Of a stretch of DNA of 64,000 nt, positions 47,887 through 55,756 are shown in pieces. The DNA comes from Cupriavidus sp. P-10 (GTDB lineage Bacteria; Pseudomonadota; Gammaproteobacteria; Burkholderiales; Burkholderiaceae). The translations under genes and the position numbers were made by a program. The DNA lies in assembly GCF_003402535.2 (NCBI RefSeq), contig NZ_AP025170.1:3596001-3660000 (forward strand), written 5' to 3'. Each line of letters begins with the position of its first letter. Within the stretch, counting starts at the first letter, position 1. The notes beneath the pieces are model-generated. The model was not told the origin of the DNA and did not search any database. It was given only the letters and a program-made list of their open reading frames with translations.

Positions 47887-48554
47887 GTATACGTGATCCC
47901 CGTGACCCCGGGTTAACCACTCGCGCCCCCTCCTGGGGGGGTATACCAGCCAACCATGTATACCTCGCCGATGTGGATAACCCCGTCTCCATCTGTGGAA
48001 AAGCACGCGGATTCGATGTGGGCTGCCTGGGGCTGGCATGGGGATGCCTCAGGCATAAGTCCGGGCGTTTACCAAACCACTTCATCCGACAGGCTGATTC
48101 ATCCACTGCGACCAACATTGGATGCGACCACTTCTCGTTTACGTAAACCGTTGAAGACAAAGACGTTTACGTGGTTTTCCACAGACGGAGACGGTGCTTA
48201 TCTACTACCACTATTTGTATACATGAAAGAAAGATGTAAACCGAAAGACGAGCCCAGGGCGGCGGCAAGGGTTCGGCGTAAACCGGAGACAGCGGAAGGC
48301 TTAAGGGAGAGGGACGTATACGCGGGTTTGAATTGCCCGCGGGGATGGGCTGCCGGAATTCATGCATGCATGAGCCGAATACCGGGCTTCGCAGACACGG
48401 ACTTGCCGCTATTCCGATATGCAACATAGTGCAGTTGAACTACGCGGGCTTTTGCGCGCCTGCAGGCGCGTTTACGTGCGAGAGGCTTCCCTGGCCCTAA
48501 GCTGGCATCCCAGAGTGTCTGTAAACGCCTCTAAAGCGCTTCTGGGGCGTATAC
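47887..48554. repeat. Array of fourteen GTWTAC-type hexamers between the SET and HU genes
   Basis: In the non-coding interval 47810-48854, GTATAC begins at 47887, 47941, 47958, 48217, 48316 and 48549. GTTTAC or its complement GTAAAC begins at 48067, 48137, 48143, 48165, 48236, 48278, 48470 and 48521. A related GTTAAC begins at 47912. Most are embedded in CGTWTACG-like contexts. Two are back to back (48137-48148), and the last is the centre of an 18-bp perfect palindrome TGGGGCGTATACGCCCCA at 48543-48560. Spacing is irregular, unlike classical iterons. Such clustering of an AT-containing hexamer is far from what this GC-rich sequence shows elsewhere and suggests a multi-site protein-binding region. 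Confidence 0.8.
47972..47980 (-). promoter_or_regulatory. Consensus DnaA box inside the GTWTAC array
   Basis: TGTGGATAA is the exact complement of the strong DnaA box TTATCCACA. Related TTTTCCACA-type boxes follow at 47994-48002 (complement) and 48175-48183. Confidence 0.55.
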
Positions 48555-48854
48555 GCCCCACCGGCTGACTTCCTGCCTGGCAGCATCCTGCGCAGCGCGT
48601 GTGGCCGCCCCGGCGCTCGATGAGAGGCGTTTTCGTCGCAACGGCAGTGTCCGGAACCCGCCTCGCCGGCGCTTCGATTTGCCGCCAGCCAAGGCCTGAT
48701 GCGGCCTCGCGCAAACCCGCAGGTAACAATCTGTTCCCGGTGCGCCTTGTCCGACACGGTATCATGTGGCCCGCGGCGTCTTGCCGGGGCGGTGCCAGCC
48801 TGGCCTCCTCCGACCGGGACGCCTGTGTTTTATCAACTCGATACGGAGTGAAGC

Positions 48855-49133
48855 ATGACGAAAACCGAACTGATCGACGCTATCGCAGCCGGTGTGGACG
48901 GTCTGACCAAGGCCAAGGCGGAACAGGCACTGAACGTGACCCTGTCGGCCATCATGGACGCCGTGGCAAAGGGCGATACGCTGAGCCTCATCGGCTTTGG
49001 CACGTTCAGCAAGGGCGAGCGTGGCGAGCGCATGGCGCGCAACCCGCGTACCGGCGAAGAAATCAAGGTGGAAGCCGCCAAGACCGTGAAGTTCAAGGCC
49101 GGCCAGAAGTTCAAGGACGCTGTCAACCAGTGA
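48855..49133 (+). CDS. hupB: DNA-binding protein HU (beta type)
   Basis: 92-residue nucleoid protein that bends and compacts DNA non-specifically. The sequence MTKTELIDAIAAGVDGLTKA, the central GFGTFSKGERGERMARNPRTGEE (with the DNA-intercalating Pro in RNPRTG) and the Lys-rich C-terminus are those of HU. GGAG lies 6 bases before the ATG. Its upstream region is the long GTWTAC/DnaA-box interval shared with the divergent SET-domain gene. A likely terminator follows directly. DnaA boxes lie on both sides of the gene. Confidence 0.96.
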   Translation: MTKTELIDAIAAGVDGLTKAKAEQALNVTLSAIMDAVAKGDTLSLIGFGTFSKGERGERMARNPRTGEEIKVEAAKTVKFKAGQKFKDAVNQ

Positions 49134-49139
49134 GCCTGA

Positions 49140-49169
49140 CGGGCTGCACTGCACGGCCCGAGTTTGTTT
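49140..49169 (+). terminator. Probable terminator of hupB
   Basis: CGGGC and GCCCG pair around an 11-base loop whose first bases can extend the stem with a bulge, followed by a T-rich tail (AGTTTGTTTG), 7 bp after the stop codon. Confidence 0.55.
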
Positions 49170-49236
49170 GACCCCGCCATGCCGCCGCCGGCCGCAAGGT
49201 TCGACCAGGGCGCAGGCGCGCGCCAGGCGGGGGACG

Positions 49237-49245
49237 TTATCCACA
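49237..49245 (+). promoter_or_regulatory. Consensus DnaA box downstream of hupB
   Basis: TTATCCACA, a perfect strong DnaA box, in the 250-bp gap between hupB and the DUF2272-type lipoprotein gene. Confidence 0.5.
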
Positions 49246-49383
49246 GCATGGATCGACGTTTTCTGCAGTATCCGCCGCTTCGCTGAAGCCATCGCTGCAG
49301 CGGGCGCGCGCCAGGTCTTCCAACAGGCGTCCAGCCAAGGCCGATGCAGGGCCGGACGGGGCGCCGAGCCATGTGGGGCTTCC

Positions 49384-50382
49384 ATGTTTGCCCGTCCATC
49401 GCGCCGCAGATCTCCACAGCGTTATGCACAGCGCTTTCCACAGCGGATTCCACAGGTTTCTCCACAGGCAATTTGCGCCGCCGCGGCACTGGCGCTGCTG
49501 AGCGCCTGCACCACCGTCAGCGAACCCGCGCGTCCGCAGGCACGCCCGCTGCCCGATAACGAGCGGCCAGTCACCACGCCTGGCGCTACCGCGCGCGAGC
49601 GCATCGTCGAGATCGCCACGCAGGAATGGTCACGCTGGGGCGGACAAGTGGTACGGCTCGGCCGCGACGACAGCGCCTGCGTCGCTTATAGCCCGGTGCC
49701 GGCGCCCGAGCTGCCGCCTGCCTTGCCCGAACCGCCGGAGGTGCAACCCGATGCCCAGGCGAATACGGGAGCGCCCCCGGCCAGCGGCACCAGTGCCGAC
49801 ACCGACAACCAGCACTCGCAACTGCCCCGCGCCGATTGCCTGTCCTTCCCGGACGGCACCGGCATGGAGGCCACGCCGCTGGGCTGCACGCTGGCTCGCC
49901 GCTACTGGGGCATCGTCGGCGAGGCCCCCACCTGCCGGCAGGTCACGCAAGGCGCGTGGGCGTGGTCGGCGGTGTTTATCTCATGGGTGCTGCGCAAGGC
50001 CGGACTGGACGAGCAGCAGTTCCTGACCGGCCAGTCACATTCGATGTATGTGGTCGACGCGCGCGACGGCGTCCTGACCCGCCCCGCTTTCCGCATCGAA
50101 CCGGTGCCCGCCTTGCCGCGCCCGGGCGACATCATCTGTTCCGGACGCGGGCGCGAACGCTACCTCGAAGATGTGGGCGAGATCGGCTTCGGCACCACGC
50201 CGATGCATTGCGACATCGTGGTGGCAGTCGATCCGGCGGCGCGGGTGGTGCGTGCGATCGGTGGCAATGTCCAGCAATCGGTATCGCTGGAGGAAATCGA
50301 ACTGGGCGATTCCGGGCGGATCGACGGCGTAACGAACTCGCATATGCCGTGGGTGCTGGTGATGCGGAACAACCTGCAATAG
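49384..50382 (+). CDS. DUF2272-type putative lipoprotein
   Basis: 332 residues, conserved in Proteobacteria but of unknown function. The N-terminus is odd: about 30 residues of basic xPQR/V repeats (SPQRYAQRFPQRIPQVSPQ) precede a hydrophobic stretch ICAAAALALLSAC, a lipoprotein signal with a good lipobox (LSAC). The repeats are encoded by the 12-bp DnaA-like array, so the true start may be downstream of the ATG at 49384 or the coding role secondary. After a Pro/Ala-rich linker, the C-terminal part contains ARRYWGIVGEAP, AWSAVFISWVLRKAGL, RPGDIICSGRGR and MHCDIVVAV, which fit a papain-like hydrolase fold; that is inference. It converges on dinB. Confidence 0.75.
   Translation: MFARPSRRRSPQRYAQRFPQRIPQVSPQAICAAAALALLSACTTVSEPARPQARPLPDNERPVTTPGATARERIVEIATQEWSRWGGQVVRLGRDDSACVAYSPVPAPELPPALPEPPEVQPDAQANTGAPPASGTSADTDNQHSQLPRADCLSFPDGTGMEATPLGCTLARRYWGIVGEAPTCRQVTQGAWAWSAVFISWVLRKAGLDEQQFLTGQSHSMYVVDARDGVLTRPAFRIEPVPALPRPGDIICSGRGRERYLEDVGEIGFGTTPMHCDIVVAVDPAARVVRAIGGNVQQSVSLEEIELGDSGRIDGVTNSHMPWVLVMRNNLQ
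49411..49470 (+). repeat. Five 12-bp tandem DnaA-box-like repeats
   Basis: The units are TCTCCACAGCGT, TATGCACAGCGC, TTTCCACAGCGG, ATTCCACAGGTT and TCTCCACAGGCA. Each holds a CACAG core at strict 12-bp spacing; the box TTATGCACA at 49422-49430 matches the DnaA consensus TTATNCACA exactly, and the others are one or two bases off. The array lies within the start of the lipoprotein gene. Confidence 0.75.
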
Positions 50383-50460
50383 GCCGACTCTTTATTGGTG
50401 CGAGTAATCGACTTGAGGAAAGAGTGCGGGTAATGATTATTCGCGTAAATAATTCTGGCG

Positions 50461-51540
50461 TCAGTCGAACAGTTCCAGCTGCGACTGGTCCCGGTCACTG
50501 GTCGCCACCCCAACCCCCAGCAACCGCACCGGCAGCCCGCGCCGGGCGTGGCCCTCGGCCAGCAGGCGCGCATAGATGGCGCGGTCCGGCGCATGGCCAC
50601 GGCATTCCACCGTGGTCTGGCGGAAGTCGGAGAAGCGCAGCTTGACTGTGAGCTTGTCGATGGTGCCGTGTGCCTGTGCGCGCGCAATACGCGCCTCGAG
50701 CATTGCGATCAGCGGCTCCATCTCGGCGAGGCATGCCTGCAAATCGGGCAGGTCGTCGGCATAGGTCTCCTCCACGCTGATCGACTTGCGCTCGCGCTCG
50801 GGTGTCACCTCGCGCTCGTCCACGCCGCGGCAAAGCTTGTAGAGCCGCGCCCCGAACGCGCCGAATTCCCGGTGCAGCCGGTCCGGCGACCACGGCCGCA
50901 GGTCGCCGCAGGTCTGCGCCCCCAGGCGCCGCAGCTTGGCCGCGGTGACGTTGCCGACCCCGTGGATGCGATCGACCGGCAGCGCGGCGACGAAGGCATC
51001 GACCGCTGCCGGGCGGACCACGAACAGCCCGTCGGGCTTGTTCCAGTCGCTGGCGATCTTGGCGACAAACTTGCTGGGCCCCACGCCGGCGGAAACGGTT
51101 ACACCGACCTCGTCGCGCACGCGCTGGCGGATTTCTTCGGCAATGCGGGTGGCGCTCCCGGCGTGGCGCGTGCAGAGACTGACGTCGAGGTAGGCCTCGT
51201 CCAGCGACAGCGGTTCGACCAGCTCGGTGTATTCGCGGTAGATCGCAAAGATCTGGCGCGATACCTCGCGATATTTGTCCATGGCCGGGCGCAGGATCAG
51301 CAAATCCGGGCAGCGCTTGACTGCCTGCGCCGACGCCATGGCCGAGCGCACGCCGAACGCGCGTGCCTCGTAGTTACAGGTGGCGATCACTCCGCGCCGG
51401 TCGGGCGAGCCGCCCACAGCCATCGGCCGGCCGCGCAGCGACGGGTCGTCGCGCGTCTCGACCGAGGCGTAGAAGCAGTCGCAGTCGCAATGGATGATCT
51501 TGCGCTGGACCGGGGGCGTGGCATCAGGCGGCGCGGACAT
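50461..51540 (-). CDS. dinB: DNA polymerase IV (DinB, Y-family)
   Basis: 359-residue error-prone translesion polymerase. The catalytic blocks HCDCDCFYASVETRDDPSLRG and PLSLDEAYLDVS (metal-binding acidic residues), the YEARAFGVRSAMASAQAVKRCP region and the helix-hairpin-helix VDRIHGVGNVTAAKLRRLGA are present. The C-terminus (DQSQLELFD) resembles a beta-clamp-binding peptide. The ATG at 51540 lacks a clear ribosome-binding site. It converges with the lipoprotein gene. No LexA box was seen in the short upstream gap (47 bp to the rarD end), so it may be transcribed with rarD. Confidence 0.95.
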   Translation of the reverse strand: MSAPPDATPPVQRKIIHCDCDCFYASVETRDDPSLRGRPMAVGGSPDRRGVIATCNYEARAFGVRSAMASAQAVKRCPDLLILRPAMDKYREVSRQIFAIYREYTELVEPLSLDEAYLDVSLCTRHAGSATRIAEEIRQRVRDEVGVTVSAGVGPSKFVAKIASDWNKPDGLFVVRPAAVDAFVAALPVDRIHGVGNVTAAKLRRLGAQTCGDLRPWSPDRLHREFGAFGARLYKLCRGVDEREVTPERERKSISVEETYADDLPDLQACLAEMEPLIAMLEARIARAQAHGTIDKLTVKLRFSDFRQTTVECRGHAPDRAIYARLLAEGHARRGLPVRLLGVGVATSDRDQSQLELFD

Positions 51541-51587
51541 TGCCGGGCACCAAATTTATCTACGTGAAGAATGAACTATTAATCGTT

Positions 51588-52490
51588 TTATATCGATTCA
51601 TTAGTCGCCCGGATGGATTCCGCCTTTTGCCGGCTGTTCATCCACAACCCTTCCGCCGCATACAGCGCCAGTGAAATCCAGATCAGCGCATAGCCGGCCT
51701 GCTTCTGCGCGGGAAACGGTTCATGCCAAAGCCACACGCCCAGCAGCAGCTGCAGCGTTGGCCCGGTGTATTGCAGCAGCCCCAGCAGCGACAGCGGGAT
51801 GCGCCGCGCGCCGGCGGCAAAGAACAGCAGCGGCACCGCCGTCACCGGCCCGGCCGCCAGCAGCAGCAATTGCGTACCAGGCGCTGCGTGGGTGAAGCCA
51901 TCCTGCCCCGTGGTGAACAGGTAGGCCAGCGCCGCGGCGGCGAACGGGAACAGCAGCAGCGTCTCCAGCGACAGCCCTTCCAGCGCGCCCAGCGCCCCGG
52001 TCTTGCGCAACAGCCCGTAGCCGCCGAAGCTGGCCGCCAGCCCCAGTGCGATCCACGGCAGCTGGCCCGCCGCCACCGTCAGCCACGCCACCCCGGCCGC
52101 GGCTACCGCGATCGATAGCCACTGCACTGGCCGCAGCCGCTCGTGCAGGAACATCACGCCCAGCAGCACGCTGAACAGGGGGTTGATGAAGTAGCCCAGG
52201 CTGGCGTCGACTACCCGATTGGCCGACACCGCCCAGATATAGAGGAACCAGTTGGCGCACAGCAGCGCCGCGCTGGCGCCGAAGGACAGCAGCAGGCGCC
52301 GGTCCTTCAGCTGCCCAAGCCAGGCCCACTGGCGCCGCCAGGCCAGGATCAGGCCCAGGAACACCAGCGACCACACCATCCGGTGCAGCAGGATCTCCAT
52401 GGGCGCAATGCCGGGCAGCGACTTGATGTAGAGCGGGAGCAGCCCCCAGATGACATAAGCCAGGAGCGCGTAAAGGATGCCGATTTGCAT
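51588..52490 (-). CDS. rarD: RarD-type EamA-family transporter
   Basis: 300-residue inner-membrane protein with about ten hydrophobic segments, of the RarD branch of the EamA/DMT family. The opening GILYALLAYVIWGLLPLYIK followed by EILLHRMVWSLVFLG is characteristic, as are WFLYIWAVSANRVVDASLGY and QYTGPTLQLLLGVWLWHEPF. Its substrate is not known; E. coli RarD was named from chloramphenicol sensitivity. It is followed by dinB on the same strand and preceded by the terminator of the TRAP receptor gene. Confidence 0.93.
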   Translation of the reverse strand: MQIGILYALLAYVIWGLLPLYIKSLPGIAPMEILLHRMVWSLVFLGLILAWRRQWAWLGQLKDRRLLLSFGASAALLCANWFLYIWAVSANRVVDASLGYFINPLFSVLLGVMFLHERLRPVQWLSIAVAAAGVAWLTVAAGQLPWIALGLAASFGGYGLLRKTGALGALEGLSLETLLLFPFAAAALAYLFTTGQDGFTHAAPGTQLLLLAAGPVTAVPLLFFAAGARRIPLSLLGLLQYTGPTLQLLLGVWLWHEPFPAQKQAGYALIWISLALYAAEGLWMNSRQKAESIRATNESI

Positions 52491-52552
52491 AGGGAATTCC
52501 GGTCGATGCCGGCGATTCTACCGGCGCTGCGTCAACCGCGCCGGGCAACAAA

Positions 52553-52584
52553 AAACCCCATGCCTGACGACAGGCATGGGGTTT
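52553..52584 (-). terminator. Strong terminator of the TRAP receptor gene
   Basis: A long perfect stem CCCCATGCCTG / CAGGCATGGGG with a 4-base loop, extended by A-T pairs, ends in a T-run on the minus strand 26 bp after the stop codon. Confidence 0.92.
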
Positions 52585-52609
52585 GTGCCCGGCACCGGCC
52601 GGAATGTGC

Positions 52610-53746
52610 TTAGAGCTTGCGCGCGAAGCTGAACTGCGAGAATGCCTGCTCGGCCACGTTGAACCAGGCGGCCTCGTTGTTGCGGAACACGCGCCAGTCG
52701 TCGTAGATCTTCTTGAACGACGGGTTCTTGGCGGTCTCGTCGGCGTAGGCTTCCTGGGTCGCCTTGAAGCAGGCTTCCATGATTTCCTTGGAGAACGGGC
52801 GCAGCTTGACGCCGTTTTCCAGCAGGCGCGCCAGTGCCTGCGGGTTGACCGTGTCGTACTTGGCCATCATGGTGGTGTGGGCCTCGATGGTCGCCGTTTC
52901 CAGCGCGCGCTTGTACAGCGCCGGCAGTTTCTCGAACTCGCTGGCCGAGGCATAGAACGACAGCTGCGCGCTGCCTTCCCACCAGCCCGGGTAGTAGTAG
53001 TACGGCGCCACCTTGTAGAAGCCCAGCTTCTCGTCATCGTACGGGCCCACCCACTCGGCCGCGTCGATGGTGCCCTTTTCCAGCGCCGGGTAGATGTCGC
53101 CGCCGGCGATCTGCTGCGGCACCACGCCCAGGCGCGACAGCACCACGCCGGCAAACCCGGCGATACGGTACTTCAGGCCCTGGAGGTCGGCCACGGTCTT
53201 GATTTCCTTGCGGAACCAGCCGCCCATCTGCGCGTTGGTGTTGCCGCCCAGGAAGTTGACGACGTTGTATTCCTTGAAGAACTCGCGCATCAGCTTCATG
53301 CCGTTGCCTTGCAGCATCCAGGCGTTCTGCTGGCGCGCGGTCAGGCCGAACGGCACGGTGGTGTCGAAGCACAGCGTCGGGTTCTTGCCGAAGTAGTAGT
53401 AGCCGGCCGTGTGGCCAAGCTGCACGGTGTTGTTCTGCACCGAGTCCAGTACCTGCAGGCCCGGCACGAGCTCACCGGCCGCGAAGACCTTGATGTTGAA
53501 CTTGCCGTCGGTCAGTTCCTTCACGCGCGCCGACAGCAGCTCGGAGGCGCCGAAGATGGTGTCGAGCGACTTGGGGAAGCTCGAGGCCAGGCGCCATTCC
53601 ACGGCCGGGTTGCTGCCGACCACGGCCGGTGCTGCCGGACCGCTGGCGGCGGCCGGCGCCGCCTTCTCTTCACCCTTGCCGCACGCGGCCAGTGCCCCGG
53701 TGGCGGCAACGGCCGACGCCTTCAACAGAAAGGAACGACGTTCCAT
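52610..53746 (-). CDS. TRAP-transporter solute receptor (DctP family), orphan
   Basis: 378-residue extracytoplasmic receptor of a TRAP-type secondary transporter. It begins MERRSFLLKASAVAATGALAAC, which combines a twin-arginine-like RR and a lipobox (LAAC), so it is probably lipid-anchored; a Gly/Ala/Pro linker follows and then WRLASSFPKSLDTIFGASELL. The motif GLKYRIAGFAGVVLSRLG and the Tyr/Trp-rich segment VAPYYYYPGWWEG suit receptors of alpha-keto acid or related organic-acid type. No DctQ or DctM genes are in the window, so the membrane partners must be encoded elsewhere. A group II intron lies 203 bp upstream in its leader. Confidence 0.92.
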   Translation of the reverse strand: MERRSFLLKASAVAATGALAACGKGEEKAAPAAASGPAAPAVVGSNPAVEWRLASSFPKSLDTIFGASELLSARVKELTDGKFNIKVFAAGELVPGLQVLDSVQNNTVQLGHTAGYYYFGKNPTLCFDTTVPFGLTARQQNAWMLQGNGMKLMREFFKEYNVVNFLGGNTNAQMGGWFRKEIKTVADLQGLKYRIAGFAGVVLSRLGVVPQQIAGGDIYPALEKGTIDAAEWVGPYDDEKLGFYKVAPYYYYPGWWEGSAQLSFYASASEFEKLPALYKRALETATIEAHTTMMAKYDTVNPQALARLLENGVKLRPFSKEIMEACFKATQEAYADETAKNPSFKKIYDDWRVFRNNEAAWFNVAEQAFSQFSFARKL

Positions 53747-53992
53747 CTCTACTTCTCCTCTTATAGATTTTGGTTCGGACGCAAGCGCGCGGCTCGCTTG
53801 GTGCCGGCGCCGGACCGTGACGCACATGCCGCCGGCGATCGTGTCGATGGACGGCCTGCGCACGCTGTGCCTGTTGCGAACGGGCACGGCGGCGTGCCCT
53901 GCATGGCCGGGACATCAGTCGCACGGCGAGGGCTGTCTTACCCGAAAGAGTAGGGTAGGGACGAAGGTCATTACTGACCTGTCCCCCCCTAG

Positions 53993-54026
53993 GAACCGTA
54001 CGTGCGAGTTTCCCCGCATACGGCTC
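53993..54026 (-). ncRNA. Group II intron domain V
   Basis: The 34-nt hairpin reads GAGCCGTATGCG, GGGAAACTCG, CACGTACGGTTC on the minus strand. It matches the catalytic domain V consensus, with its GNRA-type tetraloop and the 2-nt bulge. Domain VI follows at about 53950-53992. Confidence 0.95.
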
Positions 54027-54031
54027 GAGTC

Positions 54032-55756
54032 TCAACTAAATGCCCCTTCGGACACCGGCTTCACAACAGTTCTACCTTGGTGATGCACTTGCTTGTGACA
54101 GTTCGGATGCAGCAGCACGCGATTCCCTAGAGCATCGGAGCCCCCGCGTATGCGAGGTTCGATGTGATGATCTTCCCATCCTGTTTCCTTGGTTATCTTG
54201 CACTGACACACTGCGCACAAGCCTTGCTGGGATAGATACAACTTGATCCACTGCTTCCGGTGCGCCATGTTTTCCAACATACGCTCCTGTCGCAGCTTCT
54301 CGCCGTACCGTTCCTGCGTTGGATCGAAGGGATTGTAATCCCCCCGAATCTTCTTGTGCCGCCGGATAGGCGTACCCGCGAGCGAGTACAACTCCGTCCA
54401 ACCTACACTGCCGTTGCCGCTCACGAACTTGGTTCCAAACACCCAGTTTCGTTCGCCGACGGTCGCAAAGTATTTCCTACGCACCCATTCGACGGACTTA
54501 TGTGGATGTCGCCGCTTTGCCCACCGTCGCAGAGCATTAAAGATTTCATGCTCCACGCGGGCGAACACCGCTTTCGCCACCACCGGACTGTGATACTGTG
54601 CCCAGCCCCGTAGCATCGGGTTTAACAGTCGAATTAAGTCCGACTGCTCCACCGTCTTGTTGGTGCTGATGACCGCCTTTACCTTGCGATAGAACGCTTG
54701 CGCGTTTTTCTTGCTTGGCTTTATGAGCAGGGTTCCCGAGTACTTCCGGAAATTCCACCCTAGGAAGTCAAAGCCATCAGTGATGCTGACGATCCGCGTT
54801 TTCTCCGTAGACAGCGACAGCCCCCGTACTGCAAGGAACTGTTCTACCCACGGCTTCACTTCGTCCTCTAGGACCTCCGGCGTATCACCGGTGATGACGA
54901 AGTCGTCCGCGTAACGCACAACGTTCACTTTGAGCCTTTTCGCCTTGGTCGCTCCCAACTTCGTTCTGAGGAACTCGATCAGTTGCGTTTCCAAGCCGTT
55001 CAGCGCCACATTTGCCAGAGTCGGGGAAATGATGCCTCCCTGCGGTGTTCCGGCTTCGGTCGCCTGAAACTGGCCCTGAAATACCACGCCAGCTTTCAAC
55101 CACTTGCGCAGGATTGCTTTGTCCATGGGGACATTGCTCTCCAGCCAGTCGTGACTGATATGGTCAAAGCATCCTTTGATGTCTGCTTCCAGTACCCATT
55201 GAGCCGAGGCCTTCTGAGATAGGGAAACAAACAGCTGGAACATGGCATCCGCGGTAGAGCGGTTGATCCGAAACCCATAGGAGTTCGGATCGCTCGTTCC
55301 TTCGGACACCGGTTCCAGCGCCAGCAAATACAGCGCTTGCATGGCTCGGTCCAACATGGTTGGAATGCCCAGAGGGCGCTCCTTCCCATTGGCCTTGGGG
55401 ATGAAAACCCTCCGTAATGGCAAAGGTCTGTACCCCCGGCGCTTCAACCTCCCAATGGCTTCCCACCGGGCTTCAGGCGTTGTCCACTTTTCGCGATCGA
55501 CGCCTGCCGTTCGCTTACCTTGGTTCATCGTCACTCGTCGTACCGCCAGTGCTTTGGCGGAGAACGAGCGGGTCAGAGACCGTTGCAGGGCTTTCACCCT
55601 ACGCCAGTCCCCTTCCTGTGTCGCCTTCGCAATTCGAATCTGCATTTCTCGAACGTTCCGCTCCACGCGGCGCCAATTAATGGCGCCCCAGGTTTGCGGC
55701 ACGCCGGAGAGCGCAGATTCATCCTTGCGGATCAATGCTTCCATGCTGCTCTCCAA
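54032..55756 (-). CDS. ltrA: Group II intron reverse transcriptase/maturase (LtrA type)
   Basis: 574-residue multifunctional intron-encoded protein. Order: N-terminal RVT_N domain (from [19 protein letters not shown]), reverse transcriptase with the active site YADD at 282-285, maturase domain X ([17 protein letters not shown]), and a C-terminal HNH endonuclease (514-560: CAVC, then [20 protein letters not shown] and [10 protein letters not shown]). All catalytic residues are present and the frame is intact, so the intron is probably able to splice and move. It ends six bases before domain V. Codon use is less GC-rich than in neighbouring genes. Confidence 0.96.
   Translation of the reverse strand: MESSMEALIRKDESALSGVPQTWGAINWRRVERNVREMQIRIAKATQEGDWRRVKALQRSLTRSFSAKALAVRRVTMNQGKRTAGVDREKWTTPEARWEAIGRLKRRGYRPLPLRRVFIPKANGKERPLGIPTMLDRAMQALYLLALEPVSEGTSDPNSYGFRINRSTADAMFQLFVSLSQKASAQWVLEADIKGCFDHISHDWLESNVPMDKAILRKWLKAGVVFQGQFQATEAGTPQGGIISPTLANVALNGLETQLIEFLRTKLGATKAKRLKVNVVRYADDFVITGDTPEVLEDEVKPWVEQFLAVRGLSLSTEKTRIVSITDGFDFLGWNFRKYSGTLLIKPSKKNAQAFYRKVKAVISTNKTVEQSDLIRLLNPMLRGWAQYHSPVVAKAVFARVEHEIFNALRRWAKRRHPHKSVEWVRRKYFATVGERNWVFGTKFVSGNGSVGWTELYSLAGTPIRRHKKIRGDYNPFDPTQERYGEKLRQERMLENMAHRKQWIKLYLSQQGLCAVCQCKITKETGWEDHHIEPRIRGGSDALGNRVLLHPNCHKQVHHQGRTVVKPVSEGAFS

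Noticed and set aside
47306..48160. Longer SET-domain frame starting at 48160
   Set aside because: The extra 117 residues overlap the GTWTAC array and have no similarity to SET proteins; the ATG at 47809 fits the family.
47956..48429. Open frame of 157 codons on the plus strand within the GTWTAC interval
   Set aside because: No ribosome-binding site, no recognisable domain, and unlike the GC-rich codon pattern of real genes here; the repeats explain the sequence better.
47810..48854. Calling this interval the chromosomal origin
   Set aside because: dnaA is not in the window, skew could not be calculated, and no AT-rich unwinding element with 13-mers was evident. Kept as a hypothesis only.
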